Positions 53,733-64,000 of a DNA stretch of 64,000 bases are shown piece by piece; the first letter of the stretch is position 1, and every line of letters begins with the position of its first letter. The notes beneath the pieces are model-generated. The model was not told the DNA's origin. It saw nothing but the letters and a program-made list of their open reading frames with translations, and searched no databases. The DNA comes from Gnetum montanum (lineage: Eukaryota; Streptophyta; Gnetopsida; Gnetales; Gnetaceae): NCBI GenBank assembly GCA_015680685.1, contig MNCI01005835.1:258538-322537 (forward strand), given 5' to 3'. The position numbers were made by a program, and so were the translations under genes.

Positions 53733-55489
53733 ATCCACCTTGTAAGTTTGTCACCCAATAAGTGTTCAGAATGATGGTATGAACTGTTTTCATATTGATT
53801 GCTAATGTTTGGTTTTTACCTTTAAGTCATAATGTTGATACTAAGGTATGTTCTTTTGATATGGCAGGTAATGAGTTCACTTCATCCATCCATCCACAAC
53901 ACTCTATGGTCTCTCTTGGCTTGGAAATGTACAGGCTCCTTAATAATAATTTAAACGAATCAGTGACTAGGTATTTCTCAAACTAAGGAAGGACTCAATG
54001 ATTGAAACGGGTGTGACTTCAAGGGAACTTGATGCTTTTGTGTTCGCCGTTCTCTTGGGTGCTTGGATGTTTTCTTTTTAAGTTTTTCTCGTCGTTCCGA
54101 TGTTACCCCAACTATCGGAAGCTGAGACAATAAAAATAAACAGTCTTTGCATGGTGTGGTTCTCACGCATAAAAACACAAAAAGAAATAAAAAAGAGGAA
54201 AAGGTGAGAATTCAAAGCACACCCCTTAGACGAAATAATTCCTTGGGCTACAAGCACTGGTTATGGAACTAAAAATGTTCCCTCTAACTAAGGCCCTTCT
54301 CGCTTCCCATTCTCTCCTTTGTTTCGTCAGAATGGTGGTGATTCTTGGAGAAGGCATTCTTGTTACTTCAAGTGGATGGTTTAGCCGAATGCATTGATGT
54401 GAAGTCATTGGATGTGGTTGGTTTGAGGCCGGAGTTGGAATGAGAATTGCTAAGTCACATTAATCATAAAACACACAAGGGGCTGTACACCACCTTGTTC
54501 TTGGGATTCCATTCCATCCTTTTCTCTCCACCCTTCTCTCCATTGTTCACCTCATTGCCGGTTGTATCATTAGTGTATATTTTGGTTGATGCATTGTTTT
54601 CTTTTTGGTAAATTCTTGCGATTAAGACTTTAACTCTTGTTCCAAATAACATTCCCGGAGGCTACAGACTCTTTGAATGTGGGTTTGTCAGGGAATTAAG
54701 GGCATGAGCCTGCTTTGGGGAGGACTCACTAACATTCCCATTTGGAGCATTAGTTAAATTCTTTTCCTTAACATTTTGCAATTAATTTTTTTGTTCATTT
54801 CCATCTTGACATCCATTTCATTGATGCCATAGTTGTCCCTTTTTATCTATCTTTCTTACTCCTTTTCCTTCTCCATTCTAACGCTATTGGAGGTTCGCGA
54901 TTAGTCATGGGGGTACGGGGCCTGATTTTTTTGATTTGATTTTTTTATTTTGATTTTCTCCTAGCCCCAAATTTTTTGATTTTCTTCCTAACACCTTCGG
55001 TAGTCATCATTACTATATCTCCCGATCCAAATTAGCCATACCACAACCTAGCCAATGGACCTACACCGAAGCAAGGTATTAATTACATAATGATTCATTT
55101 ACCCTTGCTAATATATGATTGTGTTGTGTGTGCAGATGGCGATCATATAACAACGGATTGGATCTGGAGCAAACACCTGGAATGGAGCCGTGCTGGAAGC
55201 AGCTATGCAAGGAGCAAGATCGATGGTGTGCTTACTCACGAACAACGGAAGGCGCAATCTTGGCATTGGCAGCAGGAACACTTCTTTCTCTCTCTCTTTC
55301 TTTCTCAGCTACCAACAAAGGCCTGATGTCATTGTAATAAGGTGTTCACCCTTGTTGTCATGAATACCAGTTTTGTCAAGTCTTGTAATGATGATCCATT
55401 CAGATGTCATCCCATTAGTTCCATTGCCCTCAATAATTCCATACCTTCCTGATATTATTGTAAGGAACTTGAGGACGAGTTTTCATTCA
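53733..55489 (+). other. Element I 3' segment
   Basis: Possible splice acceptor TTTTGATATGGCAG near 53855-53868. Antisense frames: 62 codons at 54464-54652 (MLFGTRVKVLIARIY) and 60 codons at 54226-54408 (REWEARRALVRGNIFSSITS), both with counterparts in B. The sense block NHKTHKGLYTTLFLGF is preceded by TGA for TGG. A TCATGGGGG copy lies near 54905. Confidence 0.5.
55090..55326 (+). CDS. Small 3' ORF of element I (78 aa), function unknown
   Basis: Intact 78-codon frame matching the 78-codon frame of B with about one codon of length difference. Shared blocks: IHLPLLI, DCVVCAD, HLEWS, GSSYARSK, QRKAQSW and FFLSLF. A second 72-codon frame (55119-55337) overlaps it. No domain recognised, and no evidence of translation beyond retention in two copies of opposite orientation. 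Confidence 0.3.
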   Translation: MIHLPLLIYDCVVCADGDHITTDWIWSKHLEWSRAGSSYARSKIDGVLTHEQRKAQSWHWQQEHFFLSLFLSQLPTKA

Positions 55490-55501
55490 GTAATGGGGGT
55501 A
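55490..55501 (+). promoter_or_regulatory. Polypurine site of element I
   Basis: GTAATGGGGGTA, one change from the family form. Confidence 0.78.
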
Positions 55502-56526
55502 TGATAAGACATGATTCGCGTGAGCCACGATATCGCGGCCACCACGATATTGCATCGTCCCCTACGATGTCGCGTACACGATATTGCGGTCCGCCACCAT
55601 ATCTATAAATAAGAGGCAAATCTCCCTTGTTTGCCCATCCTGAGTTAGAAGTAGGGAAACTCTAGCAGTTTGATCACTCTAGAGATAGAATATTTTCCAT
55701 GTGCCTATAGTAGGAGTCCTAAAGTGAACAGATCTTTATTCGAGCAACATTGTACCTGAACACAAGTTGTGTACGGAAATAAAGACGAGCTTCTTGGATA
55801 AACCTTACAGTGCATGGAATAGGATTTTATTTATTGTTTTCTCTCTCACCCTTAAACTCCTAGAATGCAAAATGAGCATGACTTGATTACGAGCATCTAA
55901 GGATGTGTATGGATAGTCAAGGAATCGGTTGCTCATTGCATGCGGTATGAGTACGACTTGATTACAAGCATCTTGTGTGACTACTTGGTAACCCAGTGGC
56001 GTATTCAAGATCTACACTTGGTAATCCCAATGGTAGTCCCAGATGTGTACGGTTAGTGAAGGAATCAGCTGCTCATTACACTTAGGCTAGATAGATTCTC
56101 TCAACCCTTTCCTCCTAGTTAAGTGCGTCAGTATGACCACTTCAAGCACATGCGTTACGCGCGGTGATCCCAGCAACGATTAGCATTTGGTAGCCGCGGT
56201 TGCATCAGTTCAGGGTGTGTACGTTAAGTGGGAATGGATGCTGATGCTAGGTAATTTAGACTTAGTCATTAGTTAGAGTTAGTTAGTTTTTCAATCCTTC
56301 ATCTCAATAGCATAGGAGAAAAAGATAAAAGACCATAAAAATCATATGCCTCAGACTTACTTAACCATACACCGTGACAACCACAAGTAAGTCTGGGAAG
56401 ACAACAAATGATTAACCCCAAGTGTTCCATGGGGCGTGTAGGCACTTAGTCTGAGGAGTTCGACTGGATCGCACGTGCTACGCTCATTTCGTATGGTTGA
56501 GTGTAGGGGTACCTCGCCACTCATCA
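55502..56526 (+). repeat. Element I 3' LTR (1025 bp)
   Basis: TGATAAGACA to CACTCATCA, about four GATATC-type palindromes (55528-55589), and the same duplicated block as the 5' LTR (55860-56090). Confidence 0.93.
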
Positions 56527-56531
56527 CCCAT

Positions 56532-57540
56532 GAACAAGGGGTCCAAGCCACATACATCAAAACCAAAGCTACAAACTCTAGGGAGGATGGAGGAAATTAA
56601 AACCACCAAGGCTAAAACATTACATGCTAAGAGAATGTATTTCCTCACAATGATGGAATAAGCCAAATGATCCCTCAAACAAAAGAATAAGCCATTGAAC
56701 TTGTATGACTTGGTCATGACTTCTCTTGCCAATAGAGATGCACTAGCTCAAGTGTTGACTTCTATCCCTATGAGTAGAGACATGCTTGCTAACAAAGGGT
56801 CAATCCACAGTATCATTGAATAAGCTTCAATTAGGAAAAACAGACATCAACCCATACTCAACTTTCGTGATGGTGAGGTGAAGATTGACTCTCAAAATGG
56901 AGAAGTGATATCCATTCCTCTTCTCATTATTATACATGCTGGCAAGTACAAGGTCCATAATGCTGATGTGGATGATGGGACAACAACCAATGTGATACCA
57001 TACATCGTTGTCAAGAAACTAGGCTTAACCAAGAACATCCAAGAAACCACTACCTTAGCACTCAAGTCATTTAATGGGTCATGAGTAGTGGTGTGAGGTT
57101 CTATCTCCTTGGATTTCGTAGCTGGTGAACAATTTCCTACATCCACCAATTGTGTAGTGATTGAAGAGACACTTGACTTCAACTTGATCCTAAGAAGGCC
57201 ATGGTTATTTTAGCTTCATGTAGTCTCATCTCCTATATATTAGGAGATCCACTTACCATAAGAGGGTGGTAAATTTGTTATTTGTGGGGACAATATGTCA
57301 TTACCTTCGATTAACTATGTCAACATCAATCAAAGTTCAAAGGTGGGGTTTCAAGAGGAAACTCCTGATACTCAAACTAGGGCCAACAACAATAAGAACA
57401 ATAATGATACTAGCAACACCAACTTTGTGACACAGGACAACCAACAAAAATGCCTACAACTTGCCATGCTAAACAAGAGAGATGGTGAGCATAAGATCAT
57501 ACAAAAGGGGTTCATTGATCTATCAAAGATCAAATAAGAA
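56532..57540 (+). pseudogene. pro: Element H protease region
   Basis: After element I, the plus strand reads LYDLVMTSLANRDALAQVL near 56697, then a retropepsin-like piece open at 56878-57084: NADVDDGTTTNVIPYIVVKK, where DDGTT stands in place of the usual Asp-Ser/Gly-Gly active site. ISLDFVAGEQF and DFNLILRRPW (Gly of GRPW changed to Arg) follow to about 57210 with stops. A further open piece, 57295-57537, is Asn-rich and ends ...GFIDLSKIK. No reverse transcriptase follows, so H is either truncated or also gag-protease only. Confidence 0.68.
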
Positions 57541-57689
57541 ATTCACGGTAAACACCTTACCCCTTCTTTGGTTAACGGTTGTTTGTTTACCTTTAAAAAA
57601 TTATATCATGTTTCATTGTTGGTTTTATCCTTATATGCTATTTTGAGAGCATCCCATGCTTGCTAGGAAAGTATGAACTATAGCTTGCT

Positions 57690-57772
57690 AAGGCCTAAAA
57701 TTGGCAAGACGATAGCCTGTCAAAGCCTAAAACTAGCAAGATGATGGCCTGCCAAGGCCTACAACTAGTAAA
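57690..57772. repeat. 32-bp tandem repeat, 2.6 units
   Basis: Units at 57690-57721, 57722-57753 and 57754-57772, each starting AARGCCTAMAAYTRGYAAG. A few substitutions separate the units. Confidence 0.85.
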
Positions 57773-59164
57773 TTTGTGACATTCTCTTGTCTCCCTTATG
57801 TGTACATTGAGACTTGTTTGCCTTATCACATTATTCATGGTTTTCGCTTTAAAACTCATGTCTCTTTTACATTTTTTATATTTTTTCATCTTATTGCCAA
57901 CTTTTATAGACTCATTATTTTAACTCATAGTCCTTATGCAAGAAATTTAAAGCATACAAAAATATAAAACATAAATAACCAAAAAATGCTTTAGAAAACA
58001 ATAGCCATGGCATACTATGTGGCATAAAGTAGAAATAAGTGTCTACAGCCATAGTAGCATTGTTCAAAATATTGCAGCATACAACAACAAGAACAATACA
58101 TCATCAACAAGTTCACTAAATGGACAAAATCAAGCCATGGGAGGAAAAGGAGGCTCATTAGGTACATCATCACCAACTGCATCAACATCATCACATGAGA
58201 ACATTAATAACCATTATAACCATAACACATGATCGTTAAAACCATTAAAAAAAGAAACAAATATTTGATATCATATTAAGCCACTTGACACCAAATATTG
58301 ATAAAAGCATACAAATTAATATAGGTATGAGTTTTCAAAACTCATCAATACCTTGCTAAGGTAGAATTAATTGGATGAAGCAACCAATTCACCAAAGCTT
58401 TATCTGATTCTGAAACCAAGTCCATGCCCTCTCGCAAGAGGTGTATTGCCTATTGTTGTGTAGGCATACAAATTTCTGAATTGCTGGTGCTTGGATACTT
58501 TCGCAATCAAAATAACTAAAGACTTAAAACACAAAATATAAACTCTTTGAAAGGTAAGTGCTAGATTTTGGAATCCTGGTAACCATGAAAAAAAGTATTA
58601 AACCTTATGCAACTAAATTTTCACAGGCTCTACATTCTTGAAAGTGATTTCCTATAGATGCATCCAATGAATATCATGTAATAACAACATACAATGCATC
58701 AAGGTACCTAAGTTTTGCAAGATCAAAGATGGTTGCCCTCTTTGTAATTTGATCAATTGAAAATTTTGCAACTGAATTTAAAAGAAAAAGCTTGAGGGTT
58801 TGTCTTCTTTAAATAAGCTCAAAAATATTAGTAATCATTAACTGCAATATGTCTACAAACATGCAATTACAATATGATATACATAACAGAATACTTGGTG
58901 CAGGCTAGTATTCTTACTAAGTTTCCCCATTGTGAAAATTCCCTAATCTGTACCGTTGTTCCATTCCAACATTGCTAAATAGAGATGAATATTGCTGCAA
59001 AACCAGAGGTGAAAATGCTCACACGTTTTATTCTGAAATACAACGCTTGCTCATGATTTTTGTGGTCTACTGTTTCCTTCTTAGTTATCTAGTCTGATTC
59101 TCTGCTTTGAATTTATTAGTGATCATTTTTTGAAGTACATTGTTGAAACCTTTTTTTTTTTTTA
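57773..59164. other. AT-rich region, no clear gene
   Basis: It contains a 71-codon Ser/Asn/Thr-rich frame at 58017-58232 (TSSTSSLNGQNQAMGGKG) of uncertain meaning. Otherwise it resembles intron or intergenic DNA. No LTR ends or primer site seen. Confidence 0.5.
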
Positions 59165-59510
59165 ACAGGCTCAAGAACAGTAATTTAGCAGTTGATGGCA
59201 TCATGTGGCAAGGAAAGCCAAGTGAGCCTGCAGGCCCACCCCCAGCTAGTATAACTAAATTCGAACCACATATGTATGTTTCATGATGGTGCCGTGAACC
59301 TTGCAAGGGCAGCGTCACCGACTGTGAACTCAGGTCTCATTTCCACATTTGCAACACCGCAGGGCGTGGCGACTACGGGCCTGGGCATTAGCACTAGCAG
59401 TAGTAGCACCCTCACTTGCACTCTACTTGATGATTTCCCCTTGGCCCTCCACACCATCAATAACCTCCTCCTCAAGCCTCGGGCCGTCTTCGGTAAGGAC
59501 GCCTATTAAG
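59165..59510 (+). pseudogene. Possible exon or gene fragment of host origin
   Basis: A T-run followed by AACAG at about 59150-59168 is a strong plant splice acceptor. Behind it the sequence is GC-richer than anything nearby and reads NLAVDGIMWQGKPSEPAGPP, then a TGA near 59284. From 59276 another frame is open for 77 codons to 59509 (MFHDGAVNLARAASPTVNSG, then STFATPQGVATTGLGIS). I do not recognise the family. It may be the last exon or exons of a decayed gene, or a captured fragment. Confidence 0.35.
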
Positions 59511-59693
59511 CATTGCTTGTCTGCAAGCCTCTGCCCTCCATTAAATACTTGCATTGTTGTTGGTTTCTTCATTTGTCCGCTCTACACTACTTATTTGCAT
59601 TGTTGTTGTCTGGGGCATATAAGGGTTATGCTAACCTGAATGCTTGGCTTCGTTTGTTTCTCTTGACTTTCTTATGCATGCATGTTCTTGTTT

Positions 59694-59720
59694 TATAATA
59701 ATAATAATAATAATTTATAT
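59694..59720. repeat. (ATA)n microsatellite
   Basis: About seven ATA units in an AT-rich tract. Confidence 0.85.
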
Positions 59721-59849
59721 TAAATTTAATACTATTTTTACCTTGCTAGTTTGACGCCATGCTTTAAATAGTATTAACTTGATTTTTACCTTTTCTTTAC
59801 AAGGTTATAACTTTGGTTTACCTTGTTTTATCAAGTCTTACCTTGCTTT

Positions 59850-60240
59850 TGCCTCATAGTGACCTAGCCCACTGAAATAGGTCCCTACCACAGTCCACTT
59901 TTCTTACAACATTCGGCCCCATTTGACCACATTTTTTTCATCATTTACCATCATTTGGACCTTGATTGACTTGATGTGACATCACTTGATATCATTTGAC
60001 ATTGTCAAAGCCTTATTTGACCTTGTTTAGGCACCATTTAATGGGGTTTTGACCATCATTTGGCCTTCATTTAACTGTATCTTACATCATTTGGCCTTTG
60101 TTTCGCCCTATTTGCCTTGATCTACCCCTTGTAACCTCTATTGACCATGTTTGAACCTTATTTGGCATTAATTTAATTTATTTTAACCTAGTTTTGCTTT
60201 ATTAGTAGAGTATTTTGTAGTATTTCAACATTGTTTTAAC
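59850..60240. repeat. Degenerate ATTTGACC-rich stretch
   Basis: Many scattered variants of CATTTGACC, CATTTGGCC and TTTGACCTTG at irregular spacing, like the remains of a short tandem repeat. No ORF. Confidence 0.45.
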
Positions 60241-62323
60241 AATTTTATCACACAAGTGCCACTTGATGTGCTTATGTTGACATGCAAGATTGAACTAAGA
60301 GGATGAGGAAGCAACTTCGACTGGCCTTAAAGCCTAAATAAGCCCCTCTCATGATGTTGTTAGACCAAGTTGACCTTAAAATATTCAAACCTTAAGCCTT
60401 TAAGCCATTCTACCATATGGCCTTAATATCTCGAAGTAGCCTGATTACCATTGATCCTGAAGTTAGAGACAACACAAAGGGTTCCTTAGTCGAAAATCCC
60501 ATATCACAATGGTGAGGAGAAAATACATGAAACCATGTTCTTCACCAAAACTTAAACCTACTCAATACATCATCAAACCCTTGCAAAGCAACATTAAAGC
60601 CATCACATACCCCTGATTACATCTAACATTAACATGTTTGCTTGTAGTATTGTTTACCATTGTTGACAAGTTGGAATGAATGACTGATGTTAATGATTCC
60701 AATGACCTACAACAAGCAAGCCTGCATAACCTCCATTTATCTCTCTCTCTATTTCTCTTTGTATTTGGCACAATGAATGAACTACGAGCTTTGTAAATTT
60801 GATGCACATGGCATAGATTTCTTGAAAGTTGCATTGATAGTAGCCTATGGTGGCTTGTAGCCTTGTAGGTTATCTAGCGTGGTGTTATGTAATGCATTGT
60901 GACAACATGTATTCTTTGTCTTGTTTTTTTGTTCTTTTGGAATTGTACTTGTAGGATAAAGCCTCGAAGTCATTGTAAAGGTGCAACTCATTACAACAGC
61001 AAGTTACCATGTGACCTTGATGCATAGGATTTGGTTAGGTTATCCTGTTGTGCCAAGGATGCTTATCTCACATCACTTTTATTACCCCTCTTGAGCCACA
61101 ATCCCATAGCTCAATTACAACTTTCCCTACCCTAAATAACGATGATAACTTGTGTTCGACATTCATGCATTGTGGCCATGTAACATCCTTCTTTGTCATG
61201 CTCCACCATCAAGTTTGTTGGATGTAACACATCTCATTCAAAAAGAAAACCAAACTAAGTTCAACCTTGGTAATGAAACCCAATGAAGGTTTCACCCTGC
61301 CAAAAAAAAAAAAAAAACAATAGGGGGAAGCAAATTGTTGAGAAATCCAAGAGGCTAATGAATCTTAAAAGTCAAATCAATGGCTTCAAACAAGCAAAGG
61401 GAGGAGCCTAATGACCAAAGAAGTTTTGCAACGGAGTGTTGGTTCCTCAAAAACATTACCGAGTGACCAATACTTCGAAGCATGAAGTGTGAAAACTACA
61501 CTAATTAACAAGCATGTCATTGCCATACCATAACCATGATGTCAACATTTGGAATTCATTGTTAGTCCCTATGGCCATTCCCTTGCAACCAAATATAACC
61601 TTTGCCTTATCTCATCTCATCATAACCTTATCTCATTGTCACAAGCACTCTTTGGCATGGTTCGATAGCTACAGAATCAAGTGCAGAGAGGAAACACTGG
61701 TGACAAAAATGAGGTGGTGTTTTGCATTCTTTGTCGATGTCTCTTGAGTCAATCCTCAAAACATCAATAGAGAGGGGCCAATGAAACACCACAAAGAAAA
61801 TTCATGTTGCAATTTATTTTCACAAAGTTTGGCATTCTAACCTTCACCATTAAACTTGAGGGAGAATTTTATTGTAAAATGTGAAGTTGGTAGATCACAA
61901 GCTGCAATCTCAAATAATTTAACTTATTAAGGCTAAAAAAGGCTTCATAAGTTGTTATTACCTCACTTTCCAAGTGGAAAAAGTTATATTACGCATGTAT
62001 CTAGACTTGGGAAGGTTGAAAATGCCTTGGGAATTACCAAATTTGGGGTTTTCATGGTTTTTATGTTGGTCAAAGAAGTTTATATGCTAGGATTACCTAT
62101 AGCCAGCATATAAATTATTGGGCTTTAATTTTCATGATGAGGCCAATGTATTTTCATGGAAAGCTAATGTATTTTTTGTGGAACCTAGCATATCTTTGAT
62201 TGCCTTCATGCATCAAACTTACCAAAATGAAGAAATACGTTGGGGATGGATGTTTTGTAACATTAGAAATTTGTAGCAATGTACTAAAACCCAATGGCCT
62301 ATAAAAATCAAAATGATCATATT
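60241..62323. other. Low-repeat intergenic region with possible Copia LTR edges
   Basis: No convincing ORF. At 61317-61340 AATAGGGGGAAGCAAATTG is followed by TGTTGAGAAATCC, which resembles the polypurine tract and 3' LTR start of Ty1/Copia elements. A second purine run, CTTGAGGGAGAATTTTATTG, is near 61855. No matching downstream LTR edge or Copia coding sequence is visible, so this stays tentative. Confidence 0.3.
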
Positions 62324-63329
62324 TGATGAGTGGCAAGGTACCCCTACACTCCACCATACGAATACGAGCGTACACGCGCGATCTGGTCGAACTCCGCAGA
62401 CTAAATGCCTTAACGCCACAAGAAACACTTGGGGTTAATCGTTCGTTGTCTTCCCAGGCTTGCTTGTATGTGTCACGGTGTATGGTTAAGCAAGTCTGAG
62501 GTATGTGATTTTTTTGGTATTTTCGGCTTATCTTCTATGCTACCAGGAGAAAGGGTTGAGAAAACTAAACTAACTCTAACTAAGATCTAAGTCTAAATTA
62601 ACTAGCGTCAGCATCCGTTCCCACTTGCCGGACACACCCTGAACTATGCAACTGCAGCTTACCAAACGCTAATCGTTACTGGGATCGCCACACGTAACGC
62701 AAGTGCTCGAAGTGGTCGTACTGAGGCACCTATTTAGCCTACGTGTGATAAGCAGCCGATTCCTTAGCCAGCCGTACACACCCGTGGGTGCTCGTAACTA
62801 AGTCGTACTTATCACACGATCTAGCCTAGCAATGAGCAGCCGATTCCTCAACTAGCCGTACACATTAGACCCGGGAGTTACCAAGCGCAGAATCCTGGAA
62901 TACGCTACTGGGTTACCAAGCATCCAATGCTCGTAATTGAGTCGTACTCATGCATTGCGTCAAGCAGCCGATTCCTTGACTAGCCGTACACGTCCGTAGA
63001 CGCTCGTAATCAAGTCGTACTTGAACGCACTAGGAAAGCAGGAAATAAAGCAATAAATGAAACCACGTGCTGCAAGGTTTATCCAAACAAGTTCGTCTTT
63101 ATTGCCGTACACAACTTGGGTTCAGGTTACAAGCTGCTCGAATAAAGAGCCGTTCACTCTAGGACTCCTACTGCGGGCACATGGGGAAAAATTCTAACTC
63201 TGGAGTGATCAATCTGCCAGAGCTTCGCTACACTAGCCAGGATTGGGAAATAAGGGGAGTGCCGCCTCTTATTTATAGAAATGGCGAGCGGACGCGATAT
63301 CGCGGCCTAGTGTAAATCGCGTCTCATCA
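62324..63329 (-). repeat. Element J 3' LTR (1006 bp)
   Basis: TGATGAGTGG to GTCTCATCA. It has three copies of the roughly 100-bp AGCCGATTCCT block (from about 62752, 62838 and 62964), against two in A. Only one GATATC palindrome remains (63294-63303). TATA box at 63270-63277. Confidence 0.93.
63270..63277 (-). promoter_or_regulatory. TATA box of element J 3' LTR
   Basis: TATAAATA in element orientation followed by AGAGGCGG. Confidence 0.7.
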
Positions 63330-63341
63330 TACCCCCATGAC
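63330..63341 (-). promoter_or_regulatory. Polypurine site of element J
   Basis: GTCATGGGGGTA in element orientation, touching the 3' LTR. Confidence 0.8.
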
Positions 63342-63504
63342 TGAATGAAAACTCGTCCTCGAGTTCCTTACAATGATATCAGGTAGGTATGGGATTATTA
63401 GGGAAAATGGAACTAATGGGATGACATGTGAACGGTCTTTATTACAAGACTTGACAAAAACTGGTGTTCATGACAACATGGGTGAACACCTTATTACAAT
63501 GACA

Positions 63505-63732
63505 TCAGGCCACAGTTGGCAGCTGAGAGAAAAGAGGAGAGAGAATAGAAGAGAAGAAAGAAGAAGAGTCTTGTTGCTGCCAACGCCGAGATTGCGCCTT
63601 TCGTTGTCCATCTGTAAGCGCATTATCAACTCCACTCCTTGCATGCTGCTTCAGCGCTGCTCCATTCCAAGTGTCTGCTCCAGATCCATTCTGTTGTTGT
63701 ATGATTGCCATCTGCACACACAACACCATCAT
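63505..63732 (-). CDS. Small 3' ORF of element J (75 aa), function unknown
   Basis: Counterpart of the 78-codon frames of B and I. It starts in a different frame (MMVLCVQMAIIQQQNGSGAD) and joins the shared frame in the second half (DNALTDGQRKAQSRRWQQQD), so an indel separates it from them. The internal MAIIQQ start follows a GTGTGCAG sequence that could be a splice acceptor. Confidence 0.25.
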   Translation of the reverse strand: MMVLCVQMAIIQQQNGSGADTWNGAALKQHARSGVDNALTDGQRKAQSRRWQQQDSSSFFSSILSPLFSQLPTVA

Positions 63733-64000
63733 ATATTAGCAAGGGTAATTGAATCATTAAGTAAAGCATACCTTGCTTCGGTTTAGGCTCACTGGCTAAG
63801 GTGTGGTATGGCTGATATGGATCTGGGAAAATGTAGATGATGACTACCGAAGGTATAGGGGTTAGGAAGAAAAACGAAAAAATCCGGGGCTTAGGATAAA
63901 AATCGAAAAATCAGGCCCCGTACCCCCATGACTAATCGCGAACCTCCGGTAGCGTTAGAATGGAAAGAGAAAAGGAAGAGGAAGGATAGGTAAAAAGGGA
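63733..64000 (-). other. Element J 3' segment, partial
   Basis: Colinear with 7113-7330 of B, including a TCATGGGGGTACGGGG copy near 63917-63932. It continues beyond the window. Confidence 0.6.

Larger units (their letters stand above)
49020..56526 (+). mobile_element. Element I: complete GATATC-family element (7507 bp)
   Basis: Target duplication CCCAT at 49015-49019 and 56527-56531, within H. The longest copy, because its LTRs exceed 1 kb through tandem duplication. Confidence 0.95.
62324..64000 (-). mobile_element. Element J: GATATC-family element, 3' part
   Basis: 3' LTR, polypurine site and start of the 3' segment in minus orientation, running off the right edge. ATATT at 62319-62323 is the expected left target duplication but cannot be paired here. 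Closest in LTR structure to A. Confidence 0.92.

Noticed and set aside
60562-60834. 90-codon minus-strand frame in the low-repeat region
   Set aside because: No domain, no homologous copy in the window, composition like flanking non-coding DNA.

Overview
This window is intergenic, repeat-packed nuclear DNA from a land plant. The evidence is a nested stack of LTR retrotransposons of plant type: plant tRNA-Asp primer sites, a degraded plant chromovirus and a Tat/Ogre-like gag-protease. I found no intact host gene, rRNA, tRNA or bacterial feature. The species cannot be told from the sequence; a large, retrotransposon-rich genome is likely. One run of N lies at 22838-22946.

The dominant component is one family, called here the GATATC family. 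Seven copies are present: A (1-2270, partial, minus), B (5823-12956, minus), D (17833-24877, plus), F (31827-38830, plus), G (40082-47092, plus), I (49020-56526, plus) and J (62324-64000, partial, minus). Each has LTRs of about 0.8-1.0 kb running TGATG...CATCA, a primer site matching the 3' end of plant tRNA-Asp, one gag-protease reading frame, a 1.5-1.8 kb untranslated or poorly coding 3' segment, and a polypurine site GTCATGGGGGTA touching the 3' LTR. None has room for reverse transcriptase, RNase H or integrase. Full copies are about 7.0-7.5 kb, so they are non-autonomous and must have been moved in trans. The five complete copies have perfect 5-bp target duplications: GTTTG, ATCAA, ATGTA, TTTGC and CCCAT.

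Older elements are the targets. C (minus) is a decayed Ty3/gypsy chromovirus whose gag, protease, RT, RNase H, integrase and chromodomain can still be read between 13.9 and 17.8 kb and at 24.9-25.2 kb; D split its gag. E (plus, 25198-39235) is a related but older gag element whose U3 carries ATGCAT repeats instead of GATATC repeats; F sits inside its 3' LTR. H (plus, pieces at 39236-40076, 47098-49014 and 56532-57540) is a Tat/Ogre-like gag-protease split by G and I. K (minus, 3148 to about 5.1 kb) is a diverged LTR with a coiled-coil ORF. Order of events by nesting: C, then E and D; E, then F; H, then G and I.

The region 57.5-62.3 kb is the least repeat-like. It holds a 32-bp tandem repeat, a GC-richer stretch behind a good splice acceptor at 59.17-59.51 kb that may be a host-gene fragment, a degenerate ATTTGACC-rich stretch, and possible Copia-type polypurine tracts.

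The most unusual biology is in the GATATC family: palindrome arrays in U3 whose copy number differs between sister LTRs, a stop-riddled Gag leader in every copy, an open second frame overlapping gag, repeated polypurine-like cassettes, and a 3' segment with conserved small ORFs on both strands.
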